Assembly: GCA_910576775.1 (NCBI GenBank)
Contig: CAJTJV010000002.1
Location: forward strand, 62,001 to 126,000
Source of the DNA: an uncultured Muribaculaceae bacterium
GTDB taxonomy: Bacteria > Bacteroidota > Bacteroidia > Bacteroidales > Muribaculaceae
Direction of reading: 5' to 3'
Length of the DNA: 64,000 nucleotides
Positions 34,069 to 43,416 of the stretch are shown piece after piece (positions within the stretch are counted from its first letter, which is position 1; each line of letters opens with the position of its first letter). The notes under the pieces were generated by a model that saw only the letters and a program-made list of their open reading frames with translations, made no database searches and was not told the DNA's origin. The position numbers and the translations under genes were made by a program.

Positions 34069-36651
34069 ATGTTGGAAGAAGATCGTATCTTTAAGATTAA
34101 TATCGAAAATGAAATGAAAACGGCCTATATCGACTATTCAATGTCGGTTATAGTGTCGCGAGCCCTTCCAGATGTCCGCGATGGCATGAAGCCTGTTCAC
34201 AGGCGAGTACTGTTCGGGATGAACGAAATGGGCAATACAAGTAACAAACCGCATAAGAAATCGGCGAATTGTGTCGGTGAGGTAATGGGTAAGTATCACC
34301 CTCACGGTGATTCTTCGATTTATGGCACTGTCTGCCGTATGGCACAATGGTGGTCGCTACGTCATACTCTTGTCGACGGTCATGGTAATTTCGGTTCTAT
34401 AGATGGCGATTCTCCGGCAGCCATGCGATACACCGAGGTGCGACTGGATCAATTAGGCGAAGAGATGCTACGCGATATTGATGAGGATACCGTAGATTTC
34501 CAGCCAAATTATGACAATACCCGCAAAGAACCGATTGTCCTTCCTACTCGTTTTCCGAATCTGCTCGTAAATGGAGCTTCCGGTATAGCTGTCGGTATGG
34601 CGACAAACATGCCGCCTCACAATCTTGGAGAATCTATCGATGCATGTATAGCTTTGCTTGAGAATCCGGAACTGGAAATCCGCGATCTGATGAAGCATAT
34701 ACTCGCTCCCGATTTCCCTACAGGTGGAATTATATATGGATACGATGGTGTCAAAGAGGCTTATGAGACCGGACGTGGACGAATTGTTATCCGCGCCAAA
34801 GCAGAGATAGAATCGAAGGCAGAGCATGAACTTATTGTTATCACTGAGATTCCTTATGGAGTCAACCGTGCCGAGCTTATCAAGAGTATAGCAGACCTTG
34901 TTGTCGAGAAAAAAATTGACGGTATTGCGAATGTAAACGATGAATCGGATCGTGACGGCATGCGAATTGTGGTTACACTGAAATCCGATGCAAATTCAAG
35001 CGTTGTCCTCAACAAGCTTTATAAGCTTACCGCGATGCAGTCTTCGTTCAGTGTCAATAATGTGGCGCTTGTTCATGGCCGTCCGCGCACGCTGAATCTT
35101 AAAGAAATTATCCAGGCCTTCAACGAGCATCGTCGCGAGGTTGTAACCCGTCGTACACAGTTCCAGCTTCGCAAGGCTCGTGAGCGGGCTCATATACTCG
35201 AAGGTCTGATGATTGCAGTGCAGAATATCGACGAGGTTATTGCCATAATCAAAACCTCGAAGACCGCGGAGGAAGCTCGCAACCGCCTAAGCGAACGTTT
35301 TGGCCTTTCCGATGCACAGACTCAGGCAATTATTGATATGCGTCTGCGCGCTCTTACGAATCTTGCTGTTGAAGAACTACAGAAAGATATAGAGGATATT
35401 CATAAGAAAATCGCAGAACTTGAACTTATTCTAAGCGATGAGACTGTAATGCGTCATCTTATTGAAAAAGAACTTAGTGAAATTAAAGATAAATACGGCG
35501 ATGACCGTCGTACCGAAATCAAATATTCGGCAGGAAATTTCAACGATGAAGATTTTGTAAAAGAAGAGAATGTAGTTATTACAATCAGCCATCTCGGTTA
35601 TATCAAATATACTCCGCTGGCTGAATTCAAGGCACAGAACCGTGGCGGAGTGGGTTCGCGAGGCTCTGTTACACGAGATGCCGATTTTATAGAGCATATC
35701 TATACGGCGTCGACGCATGACTATATGCTGTTCTTTACCGACAAGGGGCTTGTCTACAAAATGCGAGTGTTTGAACTTCCCGAAGCCGGTAAGACAAGCA
35801 AAGGCCGTGCTTTGCAGAACTTGCTAAACATTGAACCGGGCGACCGTGTCCGTGCATATATCCGTGTTCCTCAACTTGATCCCGAGTTTGCCGCATCACA
35901 TTATCTTGTATTCGCCACCCGTCAGGGCGTAATAAAGAAGACCGCTCTTACGGAATATGTGCGTGTACTCGCTAAGGGTAAGAAAGCAATTCTTATCCGT
36001 CCTGACGACAGCCTTATCGGCGTTGAACTTACAGACGGAAACTGTGAGATTCTGATGGCCAATAAGCATGGTCGCGCAATCCGTTTCAACGAGAGCGAGC
36101 TACGTCCGATGGGCAGAGTGTCGTCGGGTGTGCGTGGTATGCGTATCGATGAAGACGGTGATGATGCAGTTGTCGGTCTGATAGCTATTCCCGAAAATTC
36201 GGAAAACAGTGTTCTTGTTCTTTCTGTAGAAGGTTACGGTAAGCGTTCACTTGTCAGCGACTATCGTATTACCCGCAGGGCAAGCAAAGGAGTTAAGACA
36301 ATAAACGTTACAGATAAGACAGGAGAACTTATCGGTTTTGAGAGTGTTAACGACAGTAACGATCTGATGGTAATCAATAAGTCGGGTGTTGTTATTCGTG
36401 TACATGTTTCCGATATACGTGTAATGGGACGCGCAACGCAAGGTGTCCGTATCATCAATCTCACGAAGCGTTCAGATGCCATTGCTTCTGTTTGTACAGT
36501 AGATGGAGATCCGGAAGAAGATGCAATGAGGATTGACTCCAATGCCGAAGAGCTACCCGGACTTACCGACGCTGATGTCGAAATCGAGGATGCCATAGTC
36601 GACGACCCCGATATTGTCGATGATGATATCGAAGAAGATGAAAATAATTAA
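34069..36651 (+). CDS. gyrA: DNA gyrase subunit A
   Basis: Type II topoisomerase subunit that introduces negative supercoils with GyrB. 860 residues, normal. The catalytic tyrosine is Tyr121 in AAMRYTEVRL. The quinolone region reads HPHGDSSIYGT: the E. coli Ser83 equivalent is kept, while the Asp87 equivalent is Gly. The C-terminal DNA-wrapping domain shows the GyrA repeat pattern, and the GyrA box is seen as QNRGGVG. The last 30 residues are strongly acidic (DDDIEEDENN). The TPR gene follows by 30 bases. Confidence 0.97.
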   Translation: MLEEDRIFKINIENEMKTAYIDYSMSVIVSRALPDVRDGMKPVHRRVLFGMNEMGNTSNKPHKKSANCVGEVMGKYHPHGDSSIYGTVCRMAQWWSLRHTLVDGHGNFGSIDGDSPAAMRYTEVRLDQLGEEMLRDIDEDTVDFQPNYDNTRKEPIVLPTRFPNLLVNGASGIAVGMATNMPPHNLGESIDACIALLENPELEIRDLMKHILAPDFPTGGIIYGYDGVKEAYETGRGRIVIRAKAEIESKAEHELIVITEIPYGVNRAELIKSIADLVVEKKIDGIANVNDESDRDGMRIVVTLKSDANSSVVLNKLYKLTAMQSSFSVNNVALVHGRPRTLNLKEIIQAFNEHRREVVTRRTQFQLRKARERAHILEGLMIAVQNIDEVIAIIKTSKTAEEARNRLSERFGLSDAQTQAIIDMRLRALTNLAVEELQKDIEDIHKKIAELELILSDETVMRHLIEKELSEIKDKYGDDRRTEIKYSAGNFNDEDFVKEENVVITISHLGYIKYTPLAEFKAQNRGGVGSRGSVTRDADFIEHIYTASTHDYMLFFTDKGLVYKMRVFELPEAGKTSKGRALQNLLNIEPGDRVRAYIRVPQLDPEFAASHYLVFATRQGVIKKTALTEYVRVLAKGKKAILIRPDDSLIGVELTDGNCEILMANKHGRAIRFNESELRPMGRVSSGVRGMRIDEDGDDAVVGLIAIPENSENSVLVLSVEGYGKRSLVSDYRITRRASKGVKTINVTDKTGELIGFESVNDSNDLMVINKSGVVIRVHVSDIRVMGRATQGVRIINLTKRSDAIASVCTVDGDPEEDAMRIDSNAEELPGLTDADVEIEDAIVDDPDIVDDDIEEDENN

Positions 36652-36681
36652 TTAATTTACCAATACCTAAATCTCAGAGAA

Positions 36682-37911
36682 ATGAAAAAGATTTCCTTAA
36701 TGGCACTGGCAATGGCGACAACGATTGTCGCAGGAGCTCAGGCAAACATCGTGAAAGATGCGGAGCGTGCCATGAAAGGCGGTGAAACGGCTGCCAAAGT
36801 AGTGGAGATTATCACGCCGGCTTTTACCAATCCTGAAACGGCCGAACTTGCACAGACGTGGTTCATCCCAGGAAAGGCATCTTTCGCCCAGTACGATAAG
36901 CTTCTTGGTCTGAAGCAGTTCAATCAGCTCAAGGAAGGAGATAACCTTCTCATGGGTAAACTCCTTATCAGCGGTTTCAACTATTTCGAAAAAGCTCTTC
37001 CTCTTGATACCATAGTCGATTCAAAAGGCAAGGTGAAGACTAAATACTCCAAGGAGATTGTAAACACTATAGCCGGCCATATGTCGGACTATTCGACTGC
37101 AGGTGTCGACCTCTATAATGCAAAGGATTATAAAGGTGCATACGATGTATGGGGTATTTTCTGTAAACTCGATGAAATGCCATCGGTGCGCGAAAATCTT
37201 GAAAAATCGAAACAGCTTCCTACAGATACCGTGTTTGGGGAAATTGCATTCAACCAGGGGCTTGCCGCATGGCAGGCAGAGGATTTGAAAGGCGCGCTCA
37301 AGGCTTTCGACTATGCCCGCCATCACTCATACAACAAAAAGCAGCTCTATGATTATGCTATTTCTGTTGCGATGGGTGCCGGGGATTCGCTCGCCATTCT
37401 TGATTTTGCCAAAGAAGCTCTGCCTCTTTATGGAAAGGAAGACCCCATGTATATGGGACAGGTTGTAAACTACTATCTCCAGAAGAAGGACTATGACAAT
37501 GCTTTCTCTACTATTAATGAAGCTATCGCAAGTGAACCCGGCAATGCTCAGTTCTATGTAATCCGCGGTGTCCTCTACGAGAATACAGACAAGCAAGCTG
37601 AAGCAAAGGCAGATTATGCCAAAGCAAAGGAACTCGACCCGCAGAATCCTCAGGCCGTTTATAATTTCGGTCGTATGCTTTGCGAAGAGGCCTACAAGCT
37701 TAATGACAATGCTCCGTCAGATCAAGCTGAATACAACAAGTACTATGCAGAGAGAATAAAGCCTCTTTTCGAGAGCGCTGTTGAGATTCTTGAGAATGCA
37801 TATAATCTTGATAAGGAGAATATCGATGTTCTTCGTTATCTGGAAAATGTCTACTATAATCTTAATAATGAGCAGATGCTTGAAGATGTACGCAACCGCA
37901 TGAAACTATAA
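36682..37911 (+). CDS. TPR-repeat protein with signal peptide
   Basis: 409 residues, signal peptide MKKISLMALAMATTIVAGAQA, so exported. Several tetratricopeptide-like helical pairs are seen in the second half (VIRGVLYENTDKQAEAKADY, KAKELDPQNPQAVYNFGRML), a protein-binding scaffold. No enzymatic motif. It follows gyrA by 30 bases and probably shares its transcript, which is unusual functionally; a strong terminator comes after. I do not recognise a more precise family. Confidence 0.85.
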   Translation: MKKISLMALAMATTIVAGAQANIVKDAERAMKGGETAAKVVEIITPAFTNPETAELAQTWFIPGKASFAQYDKLLGLKQFNQLKEGDNLLMGKLLISGFNYFEKALPLDTIVDSKGKVKTKYSKEIVNTIAGHMSDYSTAGVDLYNAKDYKGAYDVWGIFCKLDEMPSVRENLEKSKQLPTDTVFGEIAFNQGLAAWQAEDLKGALKAFDYARHHSYNKKQLYDYAISVAMGAGDSLAILDFAKEALPLYGKEDPMYMGQVVNYYLQKKDYDNAFSTINEAIASEPGNAQFYVIRGVLYENTDKQAEAKADYAKAKELDPQNPQAVYNFGRMLCEEAYKLNDNAPSDQAEYNKYYAERIKPLFESAVEILENAYNLDKENIDVLRYLENVYYNLNNEQMLEDVRNRMKL

Positions 37912-37929
37912 GGTATTCTACTTTATAAG

Positions 37930-37960
37930 AAAAAGCGCTTCTGAAAGAAGCGCTTTTTTT
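37930..37960 (+). terminator. terminator after TPR gene
   Basis: AAAAAGCGCTTCT (37930-37942) pairs perfectly with AGAAGCGCTTTTT (37946-37958) around a GAA loop, with extra T after it. The next -7 box starts 4 bases later. Confidence 0.9.
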
Positions 37961-37961
37961 G

Positions 37962-37969
37962 TAACTTTG
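37962..37969 (+). promoter_or_regulatory. promoter -7 box for the metallo-hydrolase gene
   Basis: TAACTTTG, exact consensus; the ATG is 5 bases beyond it. The box abuts the preceding terminator's T-run, and the -33 region falls inside that hairpin. Confidence 0.65.
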
Positions 37970-37973
37970 CTTC

Positions 37974-38795
37974 ATGGATAATGTTGATTTTTATACGGAA
38001 CTGATAATGCTTGGAACAGGTAGCGCATTTCCGGTTAATTCATATAATTCATGTTTTGCCTTAAGGAATAAATCGTCATTACTTTTGGTAGATGCCGGAG
38101 GAGGAAACGGTATTCTGAGTATTATCGACAAAGCCGGCATTGATTGCAGGGATATCCATGATTTATTTATCACGCATGTCCATACTGATCATATTCTTGG
38201 AGCAGTGTGGGTTATCCGTACTGTAATCAATTGTATAAAGGAAAATAAATATGAAGGAGTCTTGAATCTATATGGCAATGTCGATGTACTTGAGGCTATT
38301 GATGTTATATGCAAGTTAACTTTGCTTGAGAGCCACTATGTCGTTTTTAAAGAGATTGTGCGGTTTGTGGATGTTAGTAAAAACGACGTATCTGTTTTTT
38401 GCGGGTTTGATATCAGATTTTTTGATGTAGGCTCTGAGAATGTGGCACAGACGGGATTTTGTATTTATCTTCCAGATGGAAAATCATTTGTTTTCCTTGG
38501 AGACGAATCTCTTACTGAAAGGAATATCGAGCACGCAATGTCGGCTGATTATCTTATGTGTGGTGCGTTCTGCCGTTATGCCGACAGAGATATTTATAAA
38601 CCATACGAAAAACATCATCACACCGTCCGTGATGTTGCTGTGCTTGCAGAACGGTGTGATGTGAAAAATCTAATTCTGGTGCATTGTGAAGACAATAATA
38701 TTTCTTCACGTGCTATGCTATATGGCAGAGAGGCTGCGGAACATTATTCAGGCAAGCTTATAGTTCCGGTTGACGGTCAACGTATAATACTTTAA
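37974..38795 (+). CDS. MBL-fold metallo-hydrolase, RNase Z-like
   Basis: 273 residues. Metal-binding motif THVHTDH with ligands His68, His70, Asp72, His73, and LMLGTGSAFP at the N-terminus as in RNase Z and related beta-lactamase-fold enzymes. Other conserved histidines lie near the C-terminus (YEKHHHTVRD, LVHCED). Length and motifs fit the RNase Z-like branch, but a tRNA 3' processing role is not shown; a role in nucleotide or phosphodiester hydrolysis is possible. Its mRNA is likely leaderless. It converges with nadE: the stops are separated by a single base. Confidence 0.83.
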   Translation: MDNVDFYTELIMLGTGSAFPVNSYNSCFALRNKSSLLLVDAGGGNGILSIIDKAGIDCRDIHDLFITHVHTDHILGAVWVIRTVINCIKENKYEGVLNLYGNVDVLEAIDVICKLTLLESHYVVFKEIVRFVDVSKNDVSVFCGFDIRFFDVGSENVAQTGFCIYLPDGKSFVFLGDESLTERNIEHAMSADYLMCGAFCRYADRDIYKPYEKHHHTVRDVAVLAERCDVKNLILVHCEDNNISSRAMLYGREAAEHYSGKLIVPVDGQRIIL

Positions 38796-38796
38796 T

Positions 38797-40719
38797 TCAG
38801 GCTTCGATTGAATCAAGGTCGGCAAGCCATGTTGCAGAAGATGCATCTGATGGCATGCGCCAGTCACCTCGTGGTGAAAGACTTATGCTGCCAATTTTGG
38901 GGCCGTCGGGCAGACACGAGCGTTTGAACTGTTGGTTGAAGAAACGACGGAAGAATATGCGCTCCCATTTCAGTATTGTCGCGCGTTCGAATCTATCTTT
39001 GAAAGCAACTGTGGCGAGCATGAAAATTCTGCTCGGGGTGAAGCCGTAACGTAGGGTATAGAATAGAAAGAAATCATGCAATTCATATGGTCCGACGAGA
39101 TCCTCTGTCTTTTGTTCGATGCGTCCGTCTTTTGCAGCGGGAAGAAGTTCGGGACTTATAGGGGTATCAAGGATGTCCAGCAGGGCTTTGCGCTCTTCTC
39201 CAGCATATTCACTCATAGCGAAATAGTGTGTCAGATATTTTACAAGGGTTTTAGGAATCCCTGCATTTATCCCGTACATCGACATGTGATCGCCGTTGTA
39301 TGTAGCCCATCCGAGAGCAAGTTCGGAAAGGTCGCCTGTTCCAAGAACCATGCCGTTTACCTGATTGGCTACGTCCATCAGAATTTGAGTCCTTTCCCGA
39401 GCCTGGCTATTCTCATATGTGACATCGTGATTCTCGATGTTATGTTCGATATCTTTAAAATGTTGTTTTATGGCAGGTACTATGGAGATTTCGCGGACTG
39501 TAATACCGAGTGCGTTCATTAGGGCGAGGGCATTATTATATGTTCGTCCTGTGGTGCCGAATCCAGGCATTGTGATGCCCGTTATTCCTTTGCGGTCTAG
39601 CCCGAGGTTGTCGAATGTGCGGACTGCAACAAGCAGGGCCAGGGTGGAGTCGAGACCTCCTGATATTCCAATTACTAAGTTTTTACAGTGCGTCACCTCG
39701 AGACGTTTGGCAAGGCCGGCAACCTGAATGGAAATCATTTCTTCGCAATGTCCTGTCAAAATATCTCCATTTTCCGGAACGAATGGCAGAGGATTTATAG
39801 TACGTAGCAGAATATTATTTTCAGAGCAGTGGCAATTGTCGTTGGTGATGATTCTGAAGCCTTTGCTTTCATGAATTGCAGATGTCGAGAATGTAGAGTT
39901 TTCACGACGATCCTGTCGTATAGTCTCGATATCGATGTCACTTATGATAAGCTGATTTGTCCGTTGCCAACGTCTGTTTTTGGCAAGGAGATGCCCACAT
40001 TCGTAAACAAAGAGTTTTGCATCGAAGACAATATCTGTGGTCGATTCGCCATATCCAGCCGATGCATATACGTAGGCAGATATACATTTTGCTGATTGCA
40101 TGCGTACGAGATCCTTGAGATAGTCGTATTTACCTATAAGATCGTCGCTTGCAGAAAGATTGACAATTATTTCGGCTCCGGATGCTGCCAGACGTCCGCT
40201 TGGCGGCATCGGGCTCCATAAATCCTCGCAAATTTCCGCACCTATCATGACCCCGCAGTGGTTTATGAGTATGTTGGCGCTAAAGGGAACGCCTTCAATT
40301 TCGGTTTCCATACCGGATCCGGAAGCAAACCAGCGTTTTTCATAGAATTCGCCACTGTTCGGAATGAATATTTTGGGTATGTATGCAAGAATCTTACCGT
40401 CGGCTATGAATACTGCGCAGTTGAACAGCACATTGTTCAGACATATAGGAGCCCCGACAGAAATGAGCATTCCTGGCGTTTTCTCAGATTTTTCGGCTAT
40501 CTTTGCGAGAGCCGACCGAGTGGCGTTAAGGAGAGTTGCGCTATGAAAGAGATCGCCGCAAGTATATGCAGTGACGGAAAGCTCCGGAAAAGTAATCAGG
40601 TCGGCGCCTTTATCGTAAGCCTCGTTTATAAGAGAGGTAATTTCTGAGGTGTTGGCTGCGACGTCTGCTACAGTAACTTTCGGCGCTGCGGCGGCAACAC
40701 GATAAAAACCATGTTTCAT
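38797..40719 (-). CDS. nadE: NAD+ synthase (glutamine-hydrolysing)
   Basis: 640 residues. N-terminal nitrilase-type glutaminase domain (ITFPELSVTAYTCGDLF; Glu, Lys, Cys catalytic set, the Cys in the GAEICEDLW segment) releases ammonia for the C-terminal NAD synthetase domain (P-loop GISGGLDSTLALLV). It makes NAD+ from nicotinate adenine dinucleotide. Both domains appear complete. Promoter at 40762-40769 on the minus strand. No terminator is seen at the 3' end, because the converging gene abuts it. Confidence 0.96.
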   Translation of the reverse strand: MKHGFYRVAAAAPKVTVADVAANTSEITSLINEAYDKGADLITFPELSVTAYTCGDLFHSATLLNATRSALAKIAEKSEKTPGMLISVGAPICLNNVLFNCAVFIADGKILAYIPKIFIPNSGEFYEKRWFASGSGMETEIEGVPFSANILINHCGVMIGAEICEDLWSPMPPSGRLAASGAEIIVNLSASDDLIGKYDYLKDLVRMQSAKCISAYVYASAGYGESTTDIVFDAKLFVYECGHLLAKNRRWQRTNQLIISDIDIETIRQDRRENSTFSTSAIHESKGFRIITNDNCHCSENNILLRTINPLPFVPENGDILTGHCEEMISIQVAGLAKRLEVTHCKNLVIGISGGLDSTLALLVAVRTFDNLGLDRKGITGITMPGFGTTGRTYNNALALMNALGITVREISIVPAIKQHFKDIEHNIENHDVTYENSQARERTQILMDVANQVNGMVLGTGDLSELALGWATYNGDHMSMYGINAGIPKTLVKYLTHYFAMSEYAGEERKALLDILDTPISPELLPAAKDGRIEQKTEDLVGPYELHDFFLFYTLRYGFTPSRIFMLATVAFKDRFERATILKWERIFFRRFFNQQFKRSCLPDGPKIGSISLSPRGDWRMPSDASSATWLADLDSIEA

Positions 40720-40761
40720 ATCAGTCGGAAATCAGATGCCGTACATGTCGGCAGAGTGATG

Positions 40762-40769
40762 CAAAAGTA
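40762..40769 (-). promoter_or_regulatory. nadE promoter -7 box
   Basis: Reads TACTTTTG on the minus strand, matching TAnnTTTG; 42 bases upstream of the nadE start. Confidence 0.6.
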
Positions 40770-40791
40770 ATCTTTTTTATGAATATAAACA

Positions 40792-40827
40792 AAAAAGAGG
40801 ATAACCTTGTCCGGATATCCTCTTTTT
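40792..40827 (-). terminator. terminator of C10 protease gene
   Basis: AAAAAGAGGATA (40792-40803) pairs with TATCCTCTTTTT (40816-40827). On the minus strand it ends in a T-run, 13 bases after the protease stop. Confidence 0.85.
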
Positions 40828-40840
40828 ATCGGAGAGTATG

Positions 40841-43258
40841 TCAACGTTTTACAATTCGGTTAACCTTTTTTGCGTGACTATTTCCTTCTACGATAGTCTC
40901 AACAAGATAGATGCCGGCTGATAAATCTGAAATATCAATGCTTTCAACGTTTGTTGCATGATGGAGCAGGGTTCCTGACAGAGCGTAGATATTGACTTTT
41001 GTAACGCGGCTGCCGAAAGCTATAATCCCGTCCGTTGTGGCGGGAATGGAGGTTTCATTGTCTGCATATATGGAACCGATACCGCTGGAATCGTTTCCGA
41101 CTGTAAATACTATTCCATTTGAAACCTGAGTCATGTCGTTAAAGACTGCGGCGATGTATGATTTACCAATTTCTACTCCCATAAGCCTTCCGGAAGCATC
41201 AAGATCGCCAAACCGGCCGAAACTGAGGAAAAGAGGTTTCGCCTGTAAGTTTGCTATAGAAACAGTATTGCTTTCAGAATTATTAGGGAAGATTGCTACA
41301 TCGAGACGACCTCCAAAATATCCCATTCGGCATTGTACGCGTCCTGTGAATTTGACATTGGCGGCGTCGACATTCGTAAGACCACCCTCTATTGAGAAAT
41401 TGCTGACGCTAATTATAGTATTGGCAGGCTTGTTGTAGACCGTTACATCTATAAAATCAGAGATAGCTTCGTTTGTGTCGGTATTTATAAGGCATAGTTT
41501 ATAATCACCTCCCGTAGGTGTCCATGAAGATGCTGTATGTTCGAAACCACCGATATAGTCGATGGATTTGGAGTCTCCGGCATTGAGACTGACAAACATA
41601 TATTCTCCGATGGCAAGAATATTATTATCGGAAACAAGTGCTGGAGCTATACTTGCATAGAGGTCTTCCTGTGTTGGATTCCTGATTGTAGCACAAAGAT
41701 TGAAATCTTGCCCGAGATATATTCTCGAGTTCAATTCAATGTCCTCTCCGCGGAGGGCTCCCACTTTGTTGGGAGATACGACGACATTGCCGTTATTGAC
41801 GGTAAAAGTATAGGATGAGGCATATGCTTTTTTTACAGGTATGTCGTACCATGTTCCATTGGCATCACGCATAGCCGGTGTCACAATATATGTGCCGGAA
41901 GCTTTTATAGGCATTGATACAAAATAGCGTTCTACATAGTATCTTTGCTGGAGTTGTACATTGGTACTGCCGGCTGTATATGTGGTTGCTCCTGTTTCGG
42001 AATCTACGAATTTAAGGCCGAGAGTTGCACGAGTAGTCTCGTAGGAATAGTTGGCAACCATTGCATTGACAGTAATCTGGCTGCCAATGCGAAATGAAGC
42101 CGAAGGAATTTCGAAACGGTCGAGTATATAAAGTTCCGGATATATTACAGATTCGGGTTCGGGTTTGCGTACGTTGCCTATAACTGATTGGGAGAAATTG
42201 AATCCGGACAGAGAGCCACCTATGCCTTGTTGTTCAGGGTCGAGTGCTGTCAGAAGATAATAACCGTCGCTCATGCCGCTCCATCCCCAGTTGAAATGGA
42301 AATATCCATCGGTGTTGTATCCGTCGCATACAAATGAATGCCCCCCTTCGTTGCTAACCCCTGAATATTGTACCGGCCCACACGTGGCGAGCTGGTTGTA
42401 TATAAGTTCTTCCCATTGTGCTGTCGTATAATAGTCACGCATAAAATATCGGATACCTTTGTCGTAATTAAAATAATTAACGAGGGCATATGGTACAACA
42501 ATATCAGTTGCCCCGCTTTCGTAGGGCGAATACTGCATGTCAATAGATACCCCGCATGCATACATCAGCTTGGCAACAGCATTCTTTTGTGTATCAGTGG
42601 AGTTTGTATTGTATCGGTCGAGCATGTTTTGCCAGTCGAATTCGGTGTCGGCAAAATTCATTGATAAGAGTTTCCCGTTACTACGGTAGCTGTGCGTGCC
42701 GATGCCTTTGTCCGGGTAGTTGAAATATTTCATCACTTGAGCCATAGCTGTGGCGGCACATCCGGTGACGGCGCGTTCTCCGCTATAAACGGGACACATG
42801 ATATTATACGGTTCGCCCTGGTCCCAAAGAGTCTTCACCATCGGATTTATAGCTTCTCTTGGTACTCTCATAGTTGCATTCGACGGATGGGAAACGGATG
42901 TTGCAATCTGGCGGGCATATTCTCCGAGCCACCATTTGAGCGAAGGAGGAATATTTGCCGGATCAAAGGCTTCGTCAGCATATCCGAGCAGAGATTCGGC
43001 ATTGTCGTCTGCCGATACTAAAAAATAATTGTCTGAACGACTGAAAACATAAACAGCCGGTTTGTGTGTTTCTGCAACATTCTCAGTATAGACTAACTTG
43101 AGATTGCTGTTTGTCGAAGAAATATTGCGTCGAATCTGTGGCAATGCGCGACCGAGGGCGTCTTCAGGAGAAAGAGTTTCGGCATTGGCCATGGAAGTGA
43201 TGCTGATTAATCCTGCCAAAGACAGGATTTTAATAAAATTATGTCTGAACATAAGCAT
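40841..43258 (-). CDS. C10 family (streptopain-like) cysteine protease with type IX sorting domain
   Basis: 805 residues from MLMFRHNF; the 13 residues before it in the open frame are not signal-like, and MFRHNF (43252) is an alternative start. Signal peptide to about residue 28, then an inhibitory propeptide region, then the peptidase C10 domain with catalytic Cys167 in AVTGCAATAMAQ and His307 in GGHSFVCDGY. Beta-sandwich modules follow. The last 55 residues (YALSGTLLHHA, LSAGIYLVE, ending RIVKR) form a type A sorting domain used by the Bacteroidetes type IX secretion system, so export to the cell surface or medium is expected. Substrate unknown. It has its own promoter and terminator. Confidence 0.9.
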   Translation of the reverse strand: MLMFRHNFIKILSLAGLISITSMANAETLSPEDALGRALPQIRRNISSTNSNLKLVYTENVAETHKPAVYVFSRSDNYFLVSADDNAESLLGYADEAFDPANIPPSLKWWLGEYARQIATSVSHPSNATMRVPREAINPMVKTLWDQGEPYNIMCPVYSGERAVTGCAATAMAQVMKYFNYPDKGIGTHSYRSNGKLLSMNFADTEFDWQNMLDRYNTNSTDTQKNAVAKLMYACGVSIDMQYSPYESGATDIVVPYALVNYFNYDKGIRYFMRDYYTTAQWEELIYNQLATCGPVQYSGVSNEGGHSFVCDGYNTDGYFHFNWGWSGMSDGYYLLTALDPEQQGIGGSLSGFNFSQSVIGNVRKPEPESVIYPELYILDRFEIPSASFRIGSQITVNAMVANYSYETTRATLGLKFVDSETGATTYTAGSTNVQLQQRYYVERYFVSMPIKASGTYIVTPAMRDANGTWYDIPVKKAYASSYTFTVNNGNVVVSPNKVGALRGEDIELNSRIYLGQDFNLCATIRNPTQEDLYASIAPALVSDNNILAIGEYMFVSLNAGDSKSIDYIGGFEHTASSWTPTGGDYKLCLINTDTNEAISDFIDVTVYNKPANTIISVSNFSIEGGLTNVDAANVKFTGRVQCRMGYFGGRLDVAIFPNNSESNTVSIANLQAKPLFLSFGRFGDLDASGRLMGVEIGKSYIAAVFNDMTQVSNGIVFTVGNDSSGIGSIYADNETSIPATTDGIIAFGSRVTKVNIYALSGTLLHHATNVESIDISDLSAGIYLVETIVEGNSHAKKVNRIVKR

Positions 43259-43348
43259 ATTGCTGTGAATTTTTGTCAGATGAATGAATAATTCCATTAT
43301 AAGGCTTAGACAAGCATTAAACGGAAACGGATTAGGTTTAGTTCATTG

Positions 43349-43356
43349 CAAAGTTA
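43349..43356 (-). promoter_or_regulatory. C10 protease promoter -7 box
   Basis: Reads TAACTTTG on the minus strand, leaving a leader of about 85 bases before the protease start. Confidence 0.6.
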
Positions 43357-43384
43357 CAAACTTGCAAGTTATTTTGAAAATGGA

Positions 43385-43392
43385 TAATTTTG
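43385..43392 (+). promoter_or_regulatory. biotin operon promoter -7 box
   Basis: TAATTTTG, 24 bases before the bioG-bioC ATG, back to back with the protease promoter. Confidence 0.6.
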
Positions 43393-43416
43393 TAAATCTA
43401 AAGCACGAAGTAGTCA

